Below are positions 1 through 12,571 of a stretch of 42,100 nt of DNA, piece after piece. Within the stretch, counting starts at the first letter, position 1. Each line of letters starts with the position of its first letter. This DNA is from Desulfobacterales bacterium. GTDB lineage: Bacteria > Desulfobacterota > Desulfobacteria > Desulfobacterales > JAHEIW01. Made by a program: the position numbers and the translations under genes. The DNA is taken from positions 4,206,744-4,248,843 of the forward strand of contig CP070694.1 in assembly GCA_020353355.1 (NCBI GenBank). Reading direction: 5' to 3'. The notes under the pieces were generated by a model. The model was given only the letters and a program-made list of their open reading frames with translations, had not been told where the DNA came from and did not search any database.

Positions 1-28
1 TGACGCGAGATAAAATATTTAGAGACAC

Positions 29-634
29 TTATAATTTTTTAAAGTTACGATAGTATTGTAAAACTCTTTGCACGTATTGTTCAGTTTCTCTGTAAGGCGG
101 GATGCTTTTGTTGTAATTATCTACGGTGGTAGGCCCGGCATTGTACGCCGCAAGTGATAAGGTTAATTTTCCCTCAAACCGATCATAAAGATATTTGAAA
201 TAGCGCGTGCCCCCCATAATGTTTTCCTTTGGATCAAATGGATTTTGGATATCCAGAAGTTGAAAATTTTCAGGCATAATTTGCATCAGTCCCACAGCTC
301 CTTTTTTAGAGACCGCTCGCGGGTTAAAATCTGATTCTGCCTTAATAATCGCCTTGACCAATCGAAAATCAACGCCGTAGATCTCGCATGCATTGGATAT
401 CAGATCATCATATTTGTCCGTGGAATAAAAGGTTACGGAATTGGAACGTTTTTCCCGTATATAGACCTTGTAATCGCGATCCGATTCGGTGGGGGCATTG
501 GTGAAATGCATGACACCGGCATGGTCGATATACATATAAATATCGGCATATGCGGTGGGTGTTGTTGAAATTAGAAAAGCAAGTGCAAAAATTACAAGAA
601 CATAAGATGATTGAATTCCGCTCCAGGGCTTCAT
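29..634 (-). CDS. Secreted lytic transglycosylase (SLT domain) with DUF4124-like N-terminus
   Basis: A 201-residue exported murein lytic transglycosylase that would cleave the glycan backbone of peptidoglycan in the periplasm. Residues 1-30 form a signal peptide with a cleavage-like site after TAYA. Residues 31-60 resemble the short DUF4124 domain often found before SLT domains. The SLT domain spans about 75-195. It carries the catalytic Glu100 in KAESDF, the GLMQIMP motif at about 115-121 and the AAYNAGP motif, all typical of the Slt70/MltE-like fold. The gene stands alone on the minus strand, 262 bp beyond the end of the helicase fusion. The family is clear; the exact subtype is not. Confidence 0.9.
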   Translation of the reverse strand: MKPWSGIQSSYVLVIFALAFLISTTPTAYADIYMYIDHAGVMHFTNAPTESDRDYKVYIREKRSNSVTFYSTDKYDDLISNACEIYGVDFRLVKAIIKAESDFNPRAVSKKGAVGLMQIMPENFQLLDIQNPFDPKENIMGGTRYFKYLYDRFEGKLTLSLAAYNAGPTTVDNYNKSIPPYRETEQYVQRVLQYYRNFKKL

Positions 635-896
635 ATTCTCAGAGGTATCCCCAAAATCTAATGTAAGAATTTAATAATATGCCCCCCCTACCTGTATCTT
701 TTTCTATTCACTGACGTATACTAAATTTTATCTCATTTTTTTATTAAAAACAAGCTCTTTATAGATATTGTTAATGATTTTAGAGTGTTGGAATGAATTT
801 CCACAATATTTTGTGTTGCCTAGATCAGCCAAACTCAATAACGTGTGCCTAGCACGCCTGAGATAGTTATCGCTCAAACGAACAAAAACTTAAATT

Positions 897-3800
897 TTAG
901 AAAAGGGAGCGCTGCGCTTGATCTGTCTTCTTCTTTTTCTTTTTTTTCTGCGGGCTTTCGTCTTTTTTGAGGCGGGCTTCGATATCGGCCACAAACGGCG
1001 ACAGGCAGCGGGATTCGACACGGCCGTATATCCGGCGTTTTTTGGCATACGTTAAATATAATCGTTCCATGGCTCGGGTCATGGCCACATAAAACAGCCT
1101 TCTTTCTTCCTGTAGATCCGAAATGCCATCAACTGACCGCTGCCAGGGAATGTAATCTTGCTCGCAACCACTAATAAACACAATCGGAAACTCAAGGCCT
1201 TTGGCGGCATGCATGGTCATCATTGAAACTTTCTCGACCCGGAACGCATAGGCATCCGTATCCGAATGGAGGGCCACATGCGCTAAAAAATCATCCGTAT
1301 TGGTGGCAAACCGTCTGGAAAATTCCACCAGATTATCCAGGTCCTCTTTCGATTTGGCATTATCTCTGAAAGTAGTCATCACGATGCTATTATCCGTTAG
1401 ATAGCGCATCTTTTCGGCTACCGACATGCCGTTTAACTTTGTTTGTAAATCTTGCAAATGATCCGAAAAATCATTGAACAATTGCTGGATGGATGGTTTT
1501 AATCCCGGGATCGGAAATCGTTTGGCCTGATTTAGGCCCTGGGGATATGAAAATTGGTTCTGATAGCACCAAAGCTTGAATACGGCAAACGCCTTCTTTG
1601 CGATCGCAGGGATTGAAAACATAAGAACTTTTTCATGGTCTCCATAGCCTGCGCACCCGCTAACCACCTTTAAAAAGGAAATGATTTCCGGCAACCCAGG
1701 CTGATTCAACGTATTTTCCCTGCTGGCGATTTGAAATGGTATTCCGGATTTCTCAAAAACATCGGCAATAACCCGATGCTGATCATTGATCCGATACAAC
1801 ACCGCAAAATCCGAATAACTTCGCGCTGTGGAAAGGTTGGCGTCATCGATTATTCCGGTATCAATGGAATGAAATCCGGTACCTCCAACCAGTTTTTCGA
1901 TGGTTCGGGCAATCGTTTCGGCTTCAGCTCTTTCATTGGCGAGTTCAAGAATGCTGATGGTTTTGGCACCATCAATTTGCGAATAGGTTCGCTTATCGGA
2001 AGTTTGGGCGTGCTGTTCTTTGATAACCTGGTATGACGCATCCAGGATGGTTCCCGTTGACCGGTAATTACGTGTCAGACGGATCACAACCGCATTGGGG
2101 TAATCCCTGACAAATTGTTTAAAATACTTGAAATCCGAGCCTCTAAATCCATAAATGGATTGATCGGGATCGCCGATAACACAAATATCATGGGAAAGAT
2201 TCTGTGGCGGTGCCAGGGCCCGAATTATTCGATACTGTCCCTGATTCAAATCCTGATATTCATCTACAAATATATGTTGGAAAATATTTTGATACCTTTT
2301 GCCTAAATACATGTCGGTTTCAAAAAGACAGACGACTTTAAAAATCAAATCTTCATAGTCATTTAATTCCTGAATCGCTAAAAGCTGCTGATATGTCCGA
2401 TAGGCGTCCACAAATTGGTCACGTTCGGGACCGTCAGCATTGCGTCCGGCAATCTCATCGGGTCCAAGAATCTGTTGTTTGGCGGCAATGATCCGATCTT
2501 GAATCTCTTGGGGTTTTAGGGAAATCGCTGTTCCCTTTTGCTCCAATAACCTCAGCGCTTCAATGATCAGGAGTTTACGGTTATTTTCATCGATAATCGA
2601 ATCTTTCTTTGCCAAACCTAGATCATTCAATAATTTTAAGCACAGGGCATGGAAGGTAGCCACCAGAGGAAGTTGAGACGTATCGCCCAATAAGCCCTGA
2701 AGTCGTTGGCGCATCTCCTCGGCCGCTTTATTGGTGAAGGTGACCGCCAGTATGTTCTGAAACGATACCCCTTGGTAATCTATCAAATATGCAATGCGGT
2801 GCGTCAGGGTGCGGGTTTTCCCGGTGCCAGGGCCTGCGACAATCATCAGAGGCCCGGCCGGGTGCTGAACAGCTTGAAGTTGTTCGCTGTTGAGTCGATT
2901 CAAAATACCGACGAGCTGCTTTGCGCCATCGGATTTTTCCGGATCCACTTTCCGAATAGGTCTTTGTAACGCAATCTTGTTTTCAGACAGCATCGGTTCT
3001 GTCTGTTTTGCATTTTCTTGAGATACTAACGGCGAAGGTATGTTAAATAGAGACTGTTGACCGATAATCTGTTCGCGTTCTTGAGCGCTGAATATTTTTA
3101 CCTGTCCGTATTCCCCATCATACCCGGGTTGAACTTCTATTTTTTTTTGGCGCATACGGATGACCGCTTCCCCCAGTAGCGGTATACCTGCCTCATCAAT
3201 GGCCTCTTGTTCCAGATGATGAAGAATGTCAAATTCCGATCCCAATTTTTGAATTGCGGATGCATAAGCGTGCTCAACTTTTTTGCTTTTCGAACCCACC
3301 CGAAAAATTTCGGCAAAAATATCGACCAATGGAATGACACTGTAATAGGGATGATATTTTTCCGGTTTTTGGCCATCTTCCCGATCCGCCAGCGCTTCGA
3401 CCCGGTACAGTACACCGAGGGTCAACGCTTTTCCGCATTCCGGACACTTACCGCCATAGTCGATGGTTTTCTTGGGCCACAATCGGACCTTGCAGTTTCG
3501 ATGGCCATCCAGATGATATTTACCCTCCTCAGGGTAGAATTCAAATGTTCCCAGGAATTGGTCGGGATCACCAGATTGAATGGCAGATCTTATGGCATCA
3601 TAGGAAAGCTCGGTATTAAAATAATTTGCTTCGCGTCCAATATTAGAGGGGGAATGGGCATCGGAGTTGGAAACCAGTGTCAAACCATCCAATCCGTAAA
3701 CACGCCAGTTCATCGGTGGATCGGAAGATAATCCGGTTTCCACAGCAAATATGTGGGAGCTGAGATCTTCAAAACATTCTTCAACGGAATCGAAGCCGGA

Positions 3801-4328
3801 TTTTGAGCCCAGCATTGAAAACCACGGGGTCCATATGTGGGCCGGTATTAAACACGCCTGGTCCGATGTTTCTAAAAGTATTTCAAGCAGATCACGGGCA
3901 TCCAATCCCAGGATGGGTCTGCCGTCGGATTTAATATTTCCGATCTTATCCAGTTTGGCCGAAAATTTCTGAGCGACTTCCAGACTGGGTGCCAAAACAA
4001 GATTATGATTTTTTCTGGTTTTTCCTTCTTTTTTATAAATATTGCTGATTTCAGTGGCTAAAATAAAGCGAACGGTGCCCCGGCAGGACATTGGAACGTG
4101 TTGGTTACATTTTTGTGCGAGTTCCTCTTTAAGTTTGAACAACCCGGGTTCAGCCGGACATAATTTATCGGTTATTTCGGAAAACCACTGCGGATAGGTA
4201 AAATCACCGGTCCCCACGACGGTTAAACCTTTGCATTGTGCGCCAATATATAAATTTTCAAGGTCAAGATTTTTGGCCGTGGCCCTTGAAAATTTGGAAT
4301 GAACATGAAGATCGGCAATAAATTTCAT
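897..4328 (-). CDS. EndoQ-like PHP nuclease fused to UvrD/Rep-type SF1 helicase
   Basis: A 1143-residue two-enzyme protein, probably for DNA repair. Residues 1 to about 400 match the EndoQ/TIGR00375 PHP family. Visible are DLHVHSKFSRAT, GTGDFTYP, the Glu/His segment near EISNIY, PAHIWTPW and SNSDAHSPSNIG, then a zinc-ribbon piece (Cys before KVRLWP, then CPECGK) and GVLYRVEALADRE. EndoQ cuts 5' of deaminated bases such as dU and hypoxanthine. After a linker, residues from about 480 hold an SF1A helicase: Walker A GPGTGKTRTL, VDEYQDLNQ, GDPDQSIYGFRGS, LTRNYRST, TMHAAKGLEFPIVF and FYVAMTRA. The tail is a poly-Lys stretch. I chose the ATG at 4328 because the family begins immediately before IADLHVHS; an in-frame ATG at 4346 is possible. 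Neither start has a strong ribosome site. Confidence 0.88.
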   Translation of the reverse strand: MKFIADLHVHSKFSRATAKNLDLENLYIGAQCKGLTVVGTGDFTYPQWFSEITDKLCPAEPGLFKLKEELAQKCNQHVPMSCRGTVRFILATEISNIYKKEGKTRKNHNLVLAPSLEVAQKFSAKLDKIGNIKSDGRPILGLDARDLLEILLETSDQACLIPAHIWTPWFSMLGSKSGFDSVEECFEDLSSHIFAVETGLSSDPPMNWRVYGLDGLTLVSNSDAHSPSNIGREANYFNTELSYDAIRSAIQSGDPDQFLGTFEFYPEEGKYHLDGHRNCKVRLWPKKTIDYGGKCPECGKALTLGVLYRVEALADREDGQKPEKYHPYYSVIPLVDIFAEIFRVGSKSKKVEHAYASAIQKLGSEFDILHHLEQEAIDEAGIPLLGEAVIRMRQKKIEVQPGYDGEYGQVKIFSAQEREQIIGQQSLFNIPSPLVSQENAKQTEPMLSENKIALQRPIRKVDPEKSDGAKQLVGILNRLNSEQLQAVQHPAGPLMIVAGPGTGKTRTLTHRIAYLIDYQGVSFQNILAVTFTNKAAEEMRQRLQGLLGDTSQLPLVATFHALCLKLLNDLGLAKKDSIIDENNRKLLIIEALRLLEQKGTAISLKPQEIQDRIIAAKQQILGPDEIAGRNADGPERDQFVDAYRTYQQLLAIQELNDYEDLIFKVVCLFETDMYLGKRYQNIFQHIFVDEYQDLNQGQYRIIRALAPPQNLSHDICVIGDPDQSIYGFRGSDFKYFKQFVRDYPNAVVIRLTRNYRSTGTILDASYQVIKEQHAQTSDKRTYSQIDGAKTISILELANERAEAETIARTIEKLVGGTGFHSIDTGIIDDANLSTARSYSDFAVLYRINDQHRVIADVFEKSGIPFQIASRENTLNQPGLPEIISFLKVVSGCAGYGDHEKVLMFSIPAIAKKAFAVFKLWCYQNQFSYPQGLNQAKRFPIPGLKPSIQQLFNDFSDHLQDLQTKLNGMSVAEKMRYLTDNSIVMTTFRDNAKSKEDLDNLVEFSRRFATNTDDFLAHVALHSDTDAYAFRVEKVSMMTMHAAKGLEFPIVFISGCEQDYIPWQRSVDGISDLQEERRLFYVAMTRAMERLYLTYAKKRRIYGRVESRCLSPFVADIEARLKKDESPQKKKKKKKTDQAQRSLF

Positions 4329-4853
4329 CTCAGGATACCCGCCCATCTATATCCATAAACATTGATCAAAACCCTTAAGCCGTTTTTACATACCTCTTTG
4401 TGAGTTGAGCGTCTTATACCTCGAAACGCGCAACTCGAAACGTGCATCTGTCGTTTTCGTATATCATGTTTAATTATTTTTTTTAACAAGAAAATTTGCT
4501 TGTAAACCATTCGCAAACACGCTATATATTAAACATTAATATATAAAACTACTATATATGGTGTTTTCCTAATTTTTCTATTTTGCGGCAGACTTTATTA
4601 ATTTTTTTTTATGAGATAAACTTATTAACTTTTTATTTCTGATATTTTAGTAAAATACTTCAATTTATAAACAATAAAATAAAAGCTGTCGGTACAGAGA
4701 TCGTTTTTAATATTTGTTAGCGAAGTTATGATCTGTCAAATTTAATAAAATAGTTATTAATACAGGTAATTTAAAAAGTTATTAGACTTTTTGACAATCC
4801 ATATTTATTATTTCCTATATATTTAATGTATAATATAAATTAAGGAAAATAGG
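4329..4853. other. AT-rich divergent intergenic region upstream of dnaN; candidate origin flank
   Basis: No gene is seen here. Genes on the left read leftward and dnaN-gyrB read rightward, so this is a divergence point. Positions 4450-4853 are extremely AT-rich with many A/T runs. I found no cluster of TTATCCACA-like DnaA boxes. A TTGACA (4791-4796) and a TATAAT (4829-4834) are present but 32 bp apart, so they are not one promoter. The sequence AAGGAAAATAGG just before the dnaN ATG gives it a ribosome site. A two-copy word repeat lies at 4420-4446. Confidence 0.5.
4420..4446. repeat. Two-copy 13-bp word repeat CTCGAAACGYGCA
   Basis: CTCGAAACGCGCA (4420-4432) and CTCGAAACGTGCA (4434-4446) repeat with a 14-bp period. 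An inverted partial copy, GAGTTGAGCG, lies just upstream at about 4403-4411. This is one of several intergenic degenerate word repeats in the window. Confidence 0.6.
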
Positions 4854-8416
<3,563 letters not shown>

Positions 8417-8490
8417 GCGTTTGGCGTAACGGGTTTCGCGATAATAAAACCCCGTAACCCGTACCGCGTAACTCGCACCTCGTAACGTCC
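8417..8490. repeat. Degenerate CGTAAC/CCCGTA word repeat after gyrB
   Basis: Between gyrB and the thymidylate-synthase-like gene, the word CGTAAC recurs four times: GGCGTAACGGG near 8423, then CCCGTAACCCGTA, CCGCGTAACTCG and CCTCGTAACG up to about 8487. A GGCGTAACGGGTTT arm faces an AAACCCCGTAACCC arm, giving an imperfect hairpin. There is no T-run, so a simple terminator is unlikely. Confidence 0.55.
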
Positions 8491-8529
8491 TCATCAAAAA
8501 ACTAATAAACAATTCATCCGAGATAGAAA

Positions 8530-9321
8530 ATGAACATTCACCGGATAAATGCCCGCGATTTACCGGATCTCTGGTTTCAGGCGGTTCACGATATTCTTGA
8601 TCACGGCAATCGGTTTGTCATCGACCGCGGATCCTATGCCGGCCAAACTCGTTTGGAATATGATTTCTTTATGGGACACGTAAAATATCCAGACACACAA
8701 CCGTTGATACCGGACATTCCACCATCCTGCGGTATTCCCAATCCAGTTGAGCATAACTATATCTATGGCGGTCCCGGATATGATCGGGCCTATATTGAAT
8801 ATTTGATGTCGCCTCGCAAGGAACCGGGTGAATCCTACACCTACGGAGAGCGTCTCACCAGAGTCCCCTTGACGGGTGAAAAACTGTCATGGTGGCAAGC
8901 AGCAAATACTGAAATCATTGACAAACGGGAGATGGACGGAAATGTGGTTTTTGAGGAAAACGGCCAGCTTTTTCTAAACCAAATTGAGTGGATTATCCAC
9001 ACCTATAAAAGCTACGGCCACCGGAATAACCAGCTGGTGTTGCAGGTTGCCCATCCTTCAGACCTAACCCTGTTGGACCCGCCCTGTCTTCGATCCATCG
9101 ATACTCGTATTCAGAATGATACCCTTCATTTTTTCGTATATTTTCGGTCCTGGGATCTTTGGAACGGATTTCCGGCCAATCTTGCTGCGATCCAAAATCT
9201 AAAAGAATATATGGCCGGGGAGATCGGTGTTAAAGATGGAGAAATGATCGTTGAAAGTAAAGGGCTTCATCTATACGGGTATGCGGAAGATCTTGCCAAA
9301 TTGAGATGTTTGAAAATCTAA
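8530..9321 (+). CDS. Thymidylate synthase family protein, methanogen-type
   Basis: A 263-residue protein with the core signatures of the thymidylate synthase/dCMP hydroxymethylase fold. LLDPPC carries the likely catalytic Cys (about residue 184). FRSWDLWNGFPANLAAIQNL corresponds to the RSxDxxxGxPxN motif of ThyA, and LHLYGYAEDL corresponds to the C-terminal HxY region. The N-terminal half diverges strongly from E. coli ThyA, as in the archaeal 'methanogen type' (TIGR03283-like) group. It probably methylates dUMP; the Asn of GxPxN favours dUMP over dCMP, but the activity is an inference. It lies 113 bp after gyrB on the same strand and converges on asnS. Confidence 0.75.
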   Translation: MNIHRINARDLPDLWFQAVHDILDHGNRFVIDRGSYAGQTRLEYDFFMGHVKYPDTQPLIPDIPPSCGIPNPVEHNYIYGGPGYDRAYIEYLMSPRKEPGESYTYGERLTRVPLTGEKLSWWQAANTEIIDKREMDGNVVFEENGQLFLNQIEWIIHTYKSYGHRNNQLVLQVAHPSDLTLLDPPCLRSIDTRIQNDTLHFFVYFRSWDLWNGFPANLAAIQNLKEYMAGEIGVKDGEMIVESKGLHLYGYAEDLAKLRCLKI

Positions 9322-9394
9322 ACGAAATTCATTAATTAAAGGCGAATTAAAATATTGACATAATATGGTAGAAAATGTATCAGTTTTAAAATTG

Positions 9395-9465
9395 TGAGCG
9401 CAAGGAAGTATGGAAAGGCTGGAATGCCCCCCGACGCCTTACGGTAGTCGGCTTCCTTGCGCTCA
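9395..9465. terminator. Large perfect hairpin between convergent genes; likely bidirectional terminator or short repeat element
   Basis: A perfect 14-bp inverted repeat, TGAGCGCAAGGAAG (9395-9408) against CTTCCTTGCGCTCA (9452-9465), encloses 43 nt that hold a smaller CCGAC...GTCGG hairpin. The right arm is followed by TTTAATTTTTAG, and the left side on the minus strand is followed by CAATTTTAAAA. The convergent genes end at 9321 (plus) and 9518 (minus), so a shared terminator fits. A small mobile-type palindromic element is the alternative. Confidence 0.6.
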
Positions 9466-9517
9466 TTTAATTTTTAGCCTAAATTAAAAGTTTTGTCAAG
9501 TTTTTCAAATAATTGAG

Positions 9518-10900
9518 CTAGAATTCAATACTGTTTGGTGTTCTCGGAAAAGGGATGACATCGCGAATATTACTGATACCGGTGATTAGCATCAACAGGC
9601 GCTCAAATCCCAAACCAAACCCGCTGTGGGGTACGCTACCATAGCGACGGGCATCCAGGTACCACCAATACGGAGTTTTATCCATCCCCACCTCGTCCAT
9701 CCGTGCTTCCAGCATCTCCAGGCGTTCCTCACGCTGGCTGCCGCCGATAATCTCGCCGATGTTGGGCACCAATACATCCATTGCCGCCACGGTTTCCCCG
9801 TCATCGTTTACCCGCATGTAAAACGGTTTAATTGCTTTGGGATAATCATAGACGATCACCGGTTTTTTAAAGTGCCGTTCGGTTAAATAGCGCTCATGTT
9901 CGGTTTGCAGGTCGCTGCCGAAGTGAACGTCGTATTCGAATTTCTGAGCGGACTTCTTCAAAATGTCGACAGCCTCCCGGTACGGCAGTCTGATATAGTC
10001 CGATGTGGCGGTGTTTTCCAAGGTAGATAGAAGATTTTTGTCCACCCATTTGGCAAAAAGCTCAAGATCCTCCGTACATTCTTGCATAACGTAGGTTGTC
10101 AGATGTTTTACAAGTTCTTCGCCGAGGTCCATATTGCCATCATTGTCACAGAATGCCATCTCAGGTTCGATCATCCAGAATTCAGCCGCATGCCGGCGGG
10201 TGTTTGAATTTTCAGCCCTGAAGGTCGGCCCGAAGGTATATACATCACCTAGACCCAGGCAAAACATCTCCGCCGATAGCTGTCCGGAGACAGTCAAATT
10301 GGCTTCTTTACCAAAAAAATCCTCTTGAAAGTCGATCTTTCCTTCTTTTACCGGCAGATTGTTCAGATCGAGCGCCGTCACTTGAAATAATTCACCGGCG
10401 CCCTCGCAATCGGATCCGGTAATGATGGGCGTGTGAATATAGCGAAAGCCGCGGTCTTTAAAGAATTTGTGAATCGCATAGGATACTTCGGATCGTATGC
10501 GAAAGGCGGCGCCGTATTTATTGGTTCTGGGTCTCAAGTGAGCAATGGTTCGTAAATACTCATCCGTGTGGCGTTTTTTTTGTAAGGGATAAGAATCCGG
10601 AGCCAAATGAACAATATCTATATTTTCTGCTTGAATTTCCCATCGTTGCCCGCCGCCTTTGGATTCCACCAGCTTCCCGCGGATAGCCACGGCCGAACCG
10701 GTGGTCAACTTCTTAATTTCTGAATAGTTATCCACGCTATCATTGACCACCACTTGCACATTTTTCAGAGAAGACCCGTCATTGACTTCGATAAAGGAAA
10801 ACCCTTTCGAGTCCCGGCGTGTGCGGACCCACCCCTTGATCAAAATCTGTTCTATAGGGGTTTCAGATTTTAACAGCTCAAAAATTTTGATTCGTTCCAT
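9518..10900 (-). CDS. asnS: Asparaginyl-tRNA synthetase
   Basis: A 460-residue class IIb aminoacyl-tRNA synthetase charging tRNA-Asn. The N-terminal OB-fold anticodon-binding domain (about 1-115) contains [22 protein letters not shown]. The catalytic domain shows class II motif 2 ([22 protein letters not shown]) and motif 3 ([29 protein letters not shown]). The sequence ends in RTPNSIEF, and the length matches bacterial AsnRS. GAGGAATTTCCC precedes the ATG at 10900. It lies downstream of htrA on the same strand, 252 bp away, with an inverted word repeat between them. Confidence 0.95.
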   Translation of the reverse strand: MERIKIFELLKSETPIEQILIKGWVRTRRDSKGFSFIEVNDGSSLKNVQVVVNDSVDNYSEIKKLTTGSAVAIRGKLVESKGGGQRWEIQAENIDIVHLAPDSYPLQKKRHTDEYLRTIAHLRPRTNKYGAAFRIRSEVSYAIHKFFKDRGFRYIHTPIITGSDCEGAGELFQVTALDLNNLPVKEGKIDFQEDFFGKEANLTVSGQLSAEMFCLGLGDVYTFGPTFRAENSNTRRHAAEFWMIEPEMAFCDNDGNMDLGEELVKHLTTYVMQECTEDLELFAKWVDKNLLSTLENTATSDYIRLPYREAVDILKKSAQKFEYDVHFGSDLQTEHERYLTERHFKKPVIVYDYPKAIKPFYMRVNDDGETVAAMDVLVPNIGEIIGGSQREERLEMLEARMDEVGMDKTPYWWYLDARRYGSVPHSGFGLGFERLLMLITGISNIRDVIPFPRTPNSIEF

Positions 10901-10930
10901 GGGAAATTCCTCTTTTATAAGTGTTCACGG

Positions 10931-11139
10931 GTTCAGAGGTTCAGGGTTCACAGCTCAGGGTCACATTTCCTCAGTTGACCGCGTGCGTAGGTCACCCAGT
11001 ACTGGATGAAACATCGAAATGCGGTGCGGCTTGTCAGATTCCTATGACCGAAAAAAGATGCGTTTGGCATGTAAACGTTAAAAAGACCTGGGATCAGCGT
11101 TCAGTTTTATCTGAACCTTTGAACCCTGAACCTCTGAAC
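10931..11139. repeat. 20-bp perfect inverted repeat built of GTTCAGRG words
   Basis: The left arm (10931-10950) GTTCAGAGGTTCAGGGTTCA is the exact reverse complement of the right arm at 11120-11139; 169 nt lie between. Each arm is itself a tandem of about 7-8-bp words (GTTCAGAG, GTTCAGGG, TTCA). A separate GTTCAG-TTTTAT-CTGAAC hairpin (11099-11116) sits just inside the right arm. The pair fills most of the gap between htrA and asnS. Confidence 0.85.
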
Positions 11140-11152
11140 GGTCACCTGATTT

Positions 11153-12571
11153 TTATCCGAGATTGACCGTGATGTAATATCCCTGGTCACCGCGTTGCAG
11201 CAACAGAACCACGGAGCTTTTCTGGCGATACTTCATGATGGCTTTATTAAATCCTTCCGTGTCTTCGATCGGAAAGTCGTCAATCTGTCGGATAACATCT
11301 CCCGGGCGAGCGCCAATGCGCGCCAGATATGAACTTTTGTCGATTTCATTGATGATGACACCTTTTCGGGCCGGTGTCTGGTAATATTTGCGATTTTGGG
11401 TCGTCAAATTTACAACCCTTATTCCCAATAACCGAAAAGCCAGATCTTCTGCCAATTCCATAGGAAATACCTTTGTCTTGACAGATACTGTTTTTGTCTG
11501 CCCGTCTGTCCAAACCTTGGCGCTTAGGGTGTCACCGGCCGCATAGGTTTTTTGAACCGACAAGTAATCACCCACCGAATCTATATTTTTATTTCCGATC
11601 GAAAGAATGATGTCACCTTCTTTCAGACCGGCTTCTTGCGCCGGGCTTTTAGGCTCCACCGCTTTCACCATTACCCCTTTTTTTCGCGGAACCCTCAGAT
11701 AGTCTGCCAGTCTTTCATCAAGATCCTGCACGATGATGCCAACCCAGGCCTGAATAACTTCACCGTATTGAATGAGATCCGCAATGATTTTTTTGGCCTT
11801 GTCGATCGGTATCGCAAACCCGATACCCTGGGCTTTGGCATAGATAGCCGTATTAATTCCGATGAGATCACCGTTGATGTTCAGCAGCGGCCCGCCGCTG
11901 TTGCCGGGATTAATGGACGCATCAATCTGAATAAAATCATGAAAAACCCGGTCTTCTGCGCGGATGCTCCGGTTGACAGCGCTGATGACACCGGTGGTAA
12001 CGGTGTGAGAAAAGCCGAACGGATTGCCAATCGCAATAACCGTCTCTCCGATCATAAGATCATCACTGCTTCCCATTTCGATGGCAGGCAGCGGTTCAGT
12101 GGAATCTATTTTTAACACAGATAAATCCGAATCAGGGTCGGCACCGATGATCTGTGCCTCAAATTCGCGTTCATCCTGCAGCACCACTTTTATACTTGCA
12201 GCCCGTTCGATCACATGCGCGTTGGTCAGAATGAAACCTCTTTTGCCGTCGATAATAACCCCGGATCCTAAGCTGGTGCTTTGCCGCCGTTGCTCGAAGC
12301 GGGGATCAAAAAAGTCTCTGAAAAAATTTTCAAAAAATGGATCCAGACCAAACCCCGAGAATGGATTGGTTCGCTTGCGGACTTCATAGGATGAGCTTAT
12401 ATTAACCACAGCCGGGCTAACTTTGCGCACCGCTTTGACGACGGGACTCTCGCGATCGTCTGGATGGGCTGAGGATGGCTGGACATCCACCTGAATTATA
12501 ACGCCAATTAAAAAAAGAGCCAGCAGGTTATGAAACAAAATCTTATTGATTTGAAAGCGTAGTTTTGACAT
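11153..12571 (-). CDS. DegP/HtrA-type periplasmic serine protease
   Basis: A 472-residue envelope quality-control protease. Residues 1-35 form an export signal. The trypsin-like domain (about 40-270) has the triad His119 (TNAHVIE), Asp149 (DSDLSVLKID) and Ser225 (INPGNSGGPLL). Two PDZ domains follow: one near 270-370 (AGLKEGDIILSIGNKNIDSVGDYL), one near 380-470 (ARIGARPGDVIRQIDDF). The segment FFENFFRDFFDPRFEQRR after the N-terminus resembles the LA loop of the DegP/DegQ group. It is expected to degrade or chaperone misfolded envelope proteins. Whether it equals DegP, DegQ or MucD cannot be decided from the sequence alone. Confidence 0.92.
   Translation of the reverse strand: MSKLRFQINKILFHNLLALFLIGVIIQVDVQPSSAHPDDRESPVVKAVRKVSPAVVNISSSYEVRKRTNPFSGFGLDPFFENFFRDFFDPRFEQRRQSTSLGSGVIIDGKRGFILTNAHVIERAASIKVVLQDEREFEAQIIGADPDSDLSVLKIDSTEPLPAIEMGSSDDLMIGETVIAIGNPFGFSHTVTTGVISAVNRSIRAEDRVFHDFIQIDASINPGNSGGPLLNINGDLIGINTAIYAKAQGIGFAIPIDKAKKIIADLIQYGEVIQAWVGIIVQDLDERLADYLRVPRKKGVMVKAVEPKSPAQEAGLKEGDIILSIGNKNIDSVGDYLSVQKTYAAGDTLSAKVWTDGQTKTVSVKTKVFPMELAEDLAFRLLGIRVVNLTTQNRKYYQTPARKGVIINEIDKSSYLARIGARPGDVIRQIDDFPIEDTEGFNKAIMKYRQKSSVVLLLQRGDQGYYITVNLG

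Noticed and set aside
920-960. Poly-Lys tail of the helicase fusion taken as a homopolymer frameshift
   Set aside because: The A-rich run stays in frame through a normal-looking basic tail and ends in QRSLF, so no break is needed.
3207-3731. 174-codon plus-strand open frame opposite the helicase fusion
   Set aside because: It is an antisense shadow: the minus-strand frame has full family motifs, while this translation has no domain-like pattern.
4791-4834. TTGACA and TATAAT before dnaN read as one promoter
   Set aside because: The spacing is 32 bp, far outside the usable range.
10901-11152. Possible T-box leader for asnS (GGGTGACC...ACGCGGTC on the minus strand)
   Set aside because: The conserved AGGGTGGNACCGCG box is not matched without a large insertion and no terminator stem with a T-run follows.
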